A DNA stretch of 39,574 nt from Glycomyces sp. YM15 (GTDB taxonomy: Bacteria > Actinomycetota > Actinomycetes > Mycobacteriales > Micromonosporaceae). A program made the position numbers and the translations under genes. Where the stretch lies: the NCBI RefSeq assembly GCF_016918015.1, contig NZ_JAERMK010000033.1:1-39574 (forward strand), given 5' to 3'. Shown here piece after piece: positions 36,796 to 39,574 of this stretch; the first letter of the stretch is position 1; every line of letters starts with the position of its first letter. The notes under the pieces are model-generated. The model searched no databases and was not told the origin of the DNA. It worked only from the letters and a program-made list of their open reading frames with translations.

Positions 36796-39147
36796 GTGCC
36801 CGTCGACCAGCTCATAGCCGCCCTCGAATCGACCGAGGGCGGCCTCCGCCACCTGCGCCGCCTCCCGCCGCGCGCCTCGGTGCGCACCGAGTGGCCCGCG
36901 TGGGTGCCCGACGAGGTCCGCGGCGCCTTGGCCGACACCGGGATCACCCGCCCCTGGCCTCACCAGGCCGAGGCCGCCACCCACGCCTTCGAGGGCCGCG
37001 ACGTCGTCGTCGCCACCGGCACCGCCTCCGGCAAGAGCCTCGCCTACCTCCTCCCCCTCCTCACCGAAGCCGTCACCACCGCGCCCGCGCCCGGCTCGCA
37101 GGCCCCGCCGGGCGAAGGCCGCACGCTCTACCTCGCCCCCACGAAGGCCCTGGCCGCCGACCAGGCGCGGGCGGTGGGCGAATTCGCGGTCCCCGGGCTC
37201 ATCCCGGCGATCGTCGACGGCGACACGCCGTACGAGCACCGCCAGTGGGCGCAGCGGTTCGCGAACCTGGTCCTCTCCAACCCCGACCTGCTCCACCACT
37301 CGCTGCTCCCCCGCCACCGCATGTGGCGCTCGCTCCTCAAGAACCTCAAGTACGTCGTGGTCGACGAATGCCACGTCTACCGGGGCGTCTTCGGCGCCCA
37401 CGTCGCCCTCACCCTGCGGCGGCTGCTCCGCCTCGCCGAGCACTACGGGGCGAACCCGACGGTGATCGCGGCCAGCGCGACCGCGGCGGACCCGGCCGCG
37501 TCACTGTCGGTCCTCACCGGACGCCCGGCGGTGGCGGTCACGGAGGACTTCTCGCCGCACCCTGGCGCGACGGTGGCGCTGTGGGAGCCCGTCACCTACG
37601 AGATCGAGGGCGAACCGCAGCAGGCGTCCACGCTGAGCGAGACGGCGCGGATGCTGGCGCAGCTGACACGCCGCGGCGTGCGGACCCTCGCGTTCGTACC
37701 CTCCAGACGCGGCGCGGAGATCGTCGCGGCGGAGGCGAAGTCCCGCCTCGGCGCGGACCCGGCGGCGGACCGCATCGCCGCGTACCGCGCCGGGTACCTC
37801 CGCGAGCACCGCCGCGATCTCGAAGCCGACCTGCGCGACGGCAGGCTCCTGGGAGTGGCGACGACGAACGCCCTCGAGCTCGGCATCGACGTGACGGGAC
37901 TGGACGCGGTGCTGCTCTGCGGCTATCCCGGCCGACTGGCGAGCTTCTGGCAGCAGATCGGCCGGGCGGGCCGGGGAGACACGGAGGCGCTCGCGGTGAT
38001 GCTCGCGAAGGACGATCCGCTGGACACGTACCTGGTGCACCATCCGGAGGCGATCTTCGACCGGCCCGTAGAAGCGAGCGTCTGCGACCCGTCGAACCCG
38101 TACGTCCTGGCCGGGCACCTGTGCCTGGCGGCGGAGGAACTCCCGCTCAAGGAGGCCGATCTCGACGCGATCCCGGGCAGTCGCGAGGTGGCGCAGCAGC
38201 TCTGCGAACAGAAGCTCCTGCGCCGCCGCCCCGGTGGCCGCTACTACTGGATCGGTTCGGAGCGCCCGGAGGTGACCCTCCGCGGTTCGGGCCCGATGGG
38301 CGTGGACATCGCGGAGACGAAGACGGGCCGGCTGATCGGCACGATCGACGCGGCGGCCTCGCATCGCCTGGTGCACAAGGGCGCGCTGTATCTGCACCAG
38401 GGCGAGTCGTACCTGGTGGACGACCTCGATCTCGAGGACGGTCTGGCCCTGGTGCACGCCGCGAAGCCCCCGTGGATGACCAGCGCGCAGGAGATCACCC
38501 ACCTGGAGGTCCTCGCCGAGCGCGAGCGCCTGGAGATGGGCGACGTCCGGCTCTGCCTGGGCGAGGTGGAGGTGACGTCGAACGTCATCTCCTACCAGCG
38601 GCGCAGGCTTCCTTCCGGTGAGGTGATCGACACCCAACCGCTCGACCTGCCGCCCCAGACCCTGCGCACCGTGGCGGTCTGGTGGACGGTGGAACCTGAA
38701 GCGCTGGAAGGCATTCCGGACCTGGCGGGTTCACTGCACGCCGCCGAGCACGCTTCGATCGGCCTGCTTCCGCTGATCGCGACCTGCGACCGGTGGGACA
38801 TCGGCGGGCTGTCGACGGCCGCGCATATGGACACGGAACTGCCGACGGTGTTCGTCTACGACGGCCACCCGGGCGGCGCGGGTTTCGCCGAGCAGGCGTT
38901 CCGCAAGTGGACGGATTGGCTGGGCGCCACCAAGGAGGCGATCGCGAGCTGCGAATGCCGCTACGGCTGCCCGAGCTGCATCCAGAGCCCCAAGTGCGGC
39001 AACGGCAACGAACCACTGCACAAGAAGGGTTCGATCGCGATCCTGGATCTGCTGCTCAAGGCGGGAGCGGGCCCGGTCAGGTCGACGGTCCACGCCGCGA
39101 AGCCGGAAACGAAGCAGGAAGACGACCTCTGGCCAGGCGATTTCTGA
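36796..39147 (+). CDS. MrfA-like DEAD/DEAH-box DNA helicase with Zn-binding C-terminus
   Basis: This 783-residue superfamily 2 helicase has the architecture of MrfA and Hrq1, 3'-5' helicases linked to repair of mitomycin-type and crosslink damage. VVVATGTASGKSLAYLLPLL is motif I, LAPTKALAADQARA motif Ia, YVVVDECHVYRGVFGAHVAL motif II (DECH), VIAASATAAD motif III and WQQIGRAGRGDTEALAV motif VI. The C-terminal DUF1998-type domain has four Cys in CECRYGCPSCIQSPKC, as in MrfA, where they bind zinc. The GTG at 36796 gives the family N-terminus; an in-frame GTG at 36754 would add 14 unsupported residues. In streptomycetes an orthologous helicase gene stands next to bldG. Confidence 0.93.
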   Translation: MPVDQLIAALESTEGGLRHLRRLPPRASVRTEWPAWVPDEVRGALADTGITRPWPHQAEAATHAFEGRDVVVATGTASGKSLAYLLPLLTEAVTTAPAPGSQAPPGEGRTLYLAPTKALAADQARAVGEFAVPGLIPAIVDGDTPYEHRQWAQRFANLVLSNPDLLHHSLLPRHRMWRSLLKNLKYVVVDECHVYRGVFGAHVALTLRRLLRLAEHYGANPTVIAASATAADPAASLSVLTGRPAVAVTEDFSPHPGATVALWEPVTYEIEGEPQQASTLSETARMLAQLTRRGVRTLAFVPSRRGAEIVAAEAKSRLGADPAADRIAAYRAGYLREHRRDLEADLRDGRLLGVATTNALELGIDVTGLDAVLLCGYPGRLASFWQQIGRAGRGDTEALAVMLAKDDPLDTYLVHHPEAIFDRPVEASVCDPSNPYVLAGHLCLAAEELPLKEADLDAIPGSREVAQQLCEQKLLRRRPGGRYYWIGSERPEVTLRGSGPMGVDIAETKTGRLIGTIDAAASHRLVHKGALYLHQGESYLVDDLDLEDGLALVHAAKPPWMTSAQEITHLEVLAERERLEMGDVRLCLGEVEVTSNVISYQRRRLPSGEVIDTQPLDLPPQTLRTVAVWWTVEPEALEGIPDLAGSLHAAEHASIGLLPLIATCDRWDIGGLSTAAHMDTELPTVFVYDGHPGGAGFAEQAFRKWTDWLGATKEAIASCECRYGCPSCIQSPKCGNGNEPLHKKGSIAILDLLLKAGAGPVRSTVHAAKPETKQEDDLWPGDF

Positions 39148-39158
39148 CCGCTGGACCC

Positions 39159-39325
39159 GAATCCACAGCGTTGTCCACAGGCGGGGAACTCATCGTTGCC
39201 ACTCGGCGACAAATCGTGACAGGGTTGCGTCATGCGTCGAACGAACCGCCCCGCCGGCACCGCAATCGCCATGGTCCACAAGGCTGTGACCAGTGCGAAT
39301 GTCGTTGCGCGGAAGGTTATCCACA
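39159..39325 (+). promoter_or_regulatory. Cluster of DnaA-box-like sequences
   Basis: Two strong boxes occur in the same orientation: TTGTCCACA at 39171-39179, the form preferred in actinobacteria, and TTATCCACA at 39317-39325, the general consensus. Weaker copies are GAATCCACA (39159-39167) and TGGTCCACA (39272-39280). The two strong boxes are each followed by a similar sequence (CAGGCGG, then AACTCA, then GTTGC), so the surroundings are also repeated. Confidence 0.6.
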
Positions 39326-39448
39326 GGCGGAAACTCACTGTTGCGGACCAACTACCGACTGTGTCAGCCTTGGTACAAAAACACGTCATCTGGCCCTGCG
39401 GGATGGCGGCGACACCAAGGGGATTCGCGAACGTCGCCATACCGAGAC

Positions 39449-39474
39449 CGCGCGCGGCACTCCAGCCGCGCGCG
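39449..39474. terminator. 10-bp hairpin right of the helicase gene
   Basis: CGCGCGCGGC (39449-39458) pairs with GCCGCGCGCG (39465-39474) around a 6-nt loop. It lies about 300 bp after the helicase stop, so it may belong to a convergent gene beyond the right edge instead. Confidence 0.45.
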
Positions 39475-39574
39475 ATCCCCGCACAGGCCACCCTCCTCCG
39501 CGGAGGAACACCAGCGGGCGGCCGGGCACACCCCCCCCGGCCCCCCCGCCCCCACTGCGCCCCCCCAAACCCCC

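Larger units (their letters stand above)
39148..39574. other. Non-coding region to the right edge, degenerate at the end
   Basis: I see no convincing gene in this 427-bp stretch. It holds a group of DnaA-box-like words (39159-39325, listed separately), a hairpin of 10 bp (39449-39474), a palindrome TCCTCCGCGGAGGA (39494-39507), and from about 39531 to the end several C runs. The C runs look like low-quality contig-end sequence. Confidence 0.6.

Noticed and set aside
39159..39325. Chromosomal origin of replication.
   Set aside because: Only two good DnaA boxes, no AT-rich unwinding region and no dnaA, dnaN or rnpA-rpmH next to it.
38961..39491. A 176-residue leftward frame at the right edge.
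   Set aside because: It overlaps the conserved C-terminus of the helicase gene antisense and has no recognisable domain or ribosome-binding site.

Overview
The window is high-GC DNA from an actinomycete. Many starts are GTG, gene junctions are mostly GTGA, ATGA or TGATG overlaps, and several genes look leaderless. The right end carries a block that in Streptomyces is the bldG locus: helicase, BldG-type anti-anti-sigma factor, ATP-binding anti-sigma protein, hppA, topA. I cannot fix the genus from sequence alone. Homopolymer-rich sequence at the right edge (39531-39574) looks like the end of a draft contig.

Layout. 1-1051 holds no convincing gene but has a three-copy ~78-bp tandem repeat. 1052-7765 is a leftward operon of six genes, every junction overlapping: four full-length GT-B glycosyltransferases and two short proteins resembling only the N-terminal half of one. 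7994-9690 (rightward) encodes a hexapeptide N-acetyltransferase and a UDP-GlcNAc 2-epimerase. 9811-13331 (rightward) holds two more glycosyltransferases. 13474-19383 is a leftward operon: PLP aminotransferase, Gfo/Idh/MocA oxidoreductase, orphan domain protein, nucleotide-sugar dehydrogenase, glycosyltransferase. 19536-21263 is a Stealth-family phosphotransferase. 21385-22185 (TIM-barrel isomerase) and 22343-23185 (Cys-rich conserved protein) are divergent from each other and less clearly linked to the pathway.

23274-29998 is a teichoic-acid-like module: a membrane-anchored CDP-glycerol glycerophosphotransferase homologue, a LicC-like nucleotidyltransferase, a TagE/TarM-like glycosyltransferase, an IspD/TarI-family cytidylyltransferase and another GT4. 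30264-39147 is the conserved core: topA, hppA, the anti-sigma/BldG pair and an MrfA-like helicase. 39148-39574 is non-coding with a cluster of DnaA-box-like sequences.

How it fits together. The dehydrogenase, oxidoreductase, aminotransferase, acetyltransferase and 2-epimerase make up all five enzyme classes of the WbpA-B-E-D-I route to UDP-2,3-diacetamido-2,3-dideoxy-mannuronic acid. With at least eight glycosyltransferases, a Stealth sugar-phosphate transferase and a TagF-like polymerase, the inference is a surface glycopolymer locus, in which an acidic diamino sugar may be joined to or made alongside a phosphodiester polymer. No flippase, ABC exporter, Wzy-type polymerase or priming transferase is visible, so export must be encoded elsewhere.
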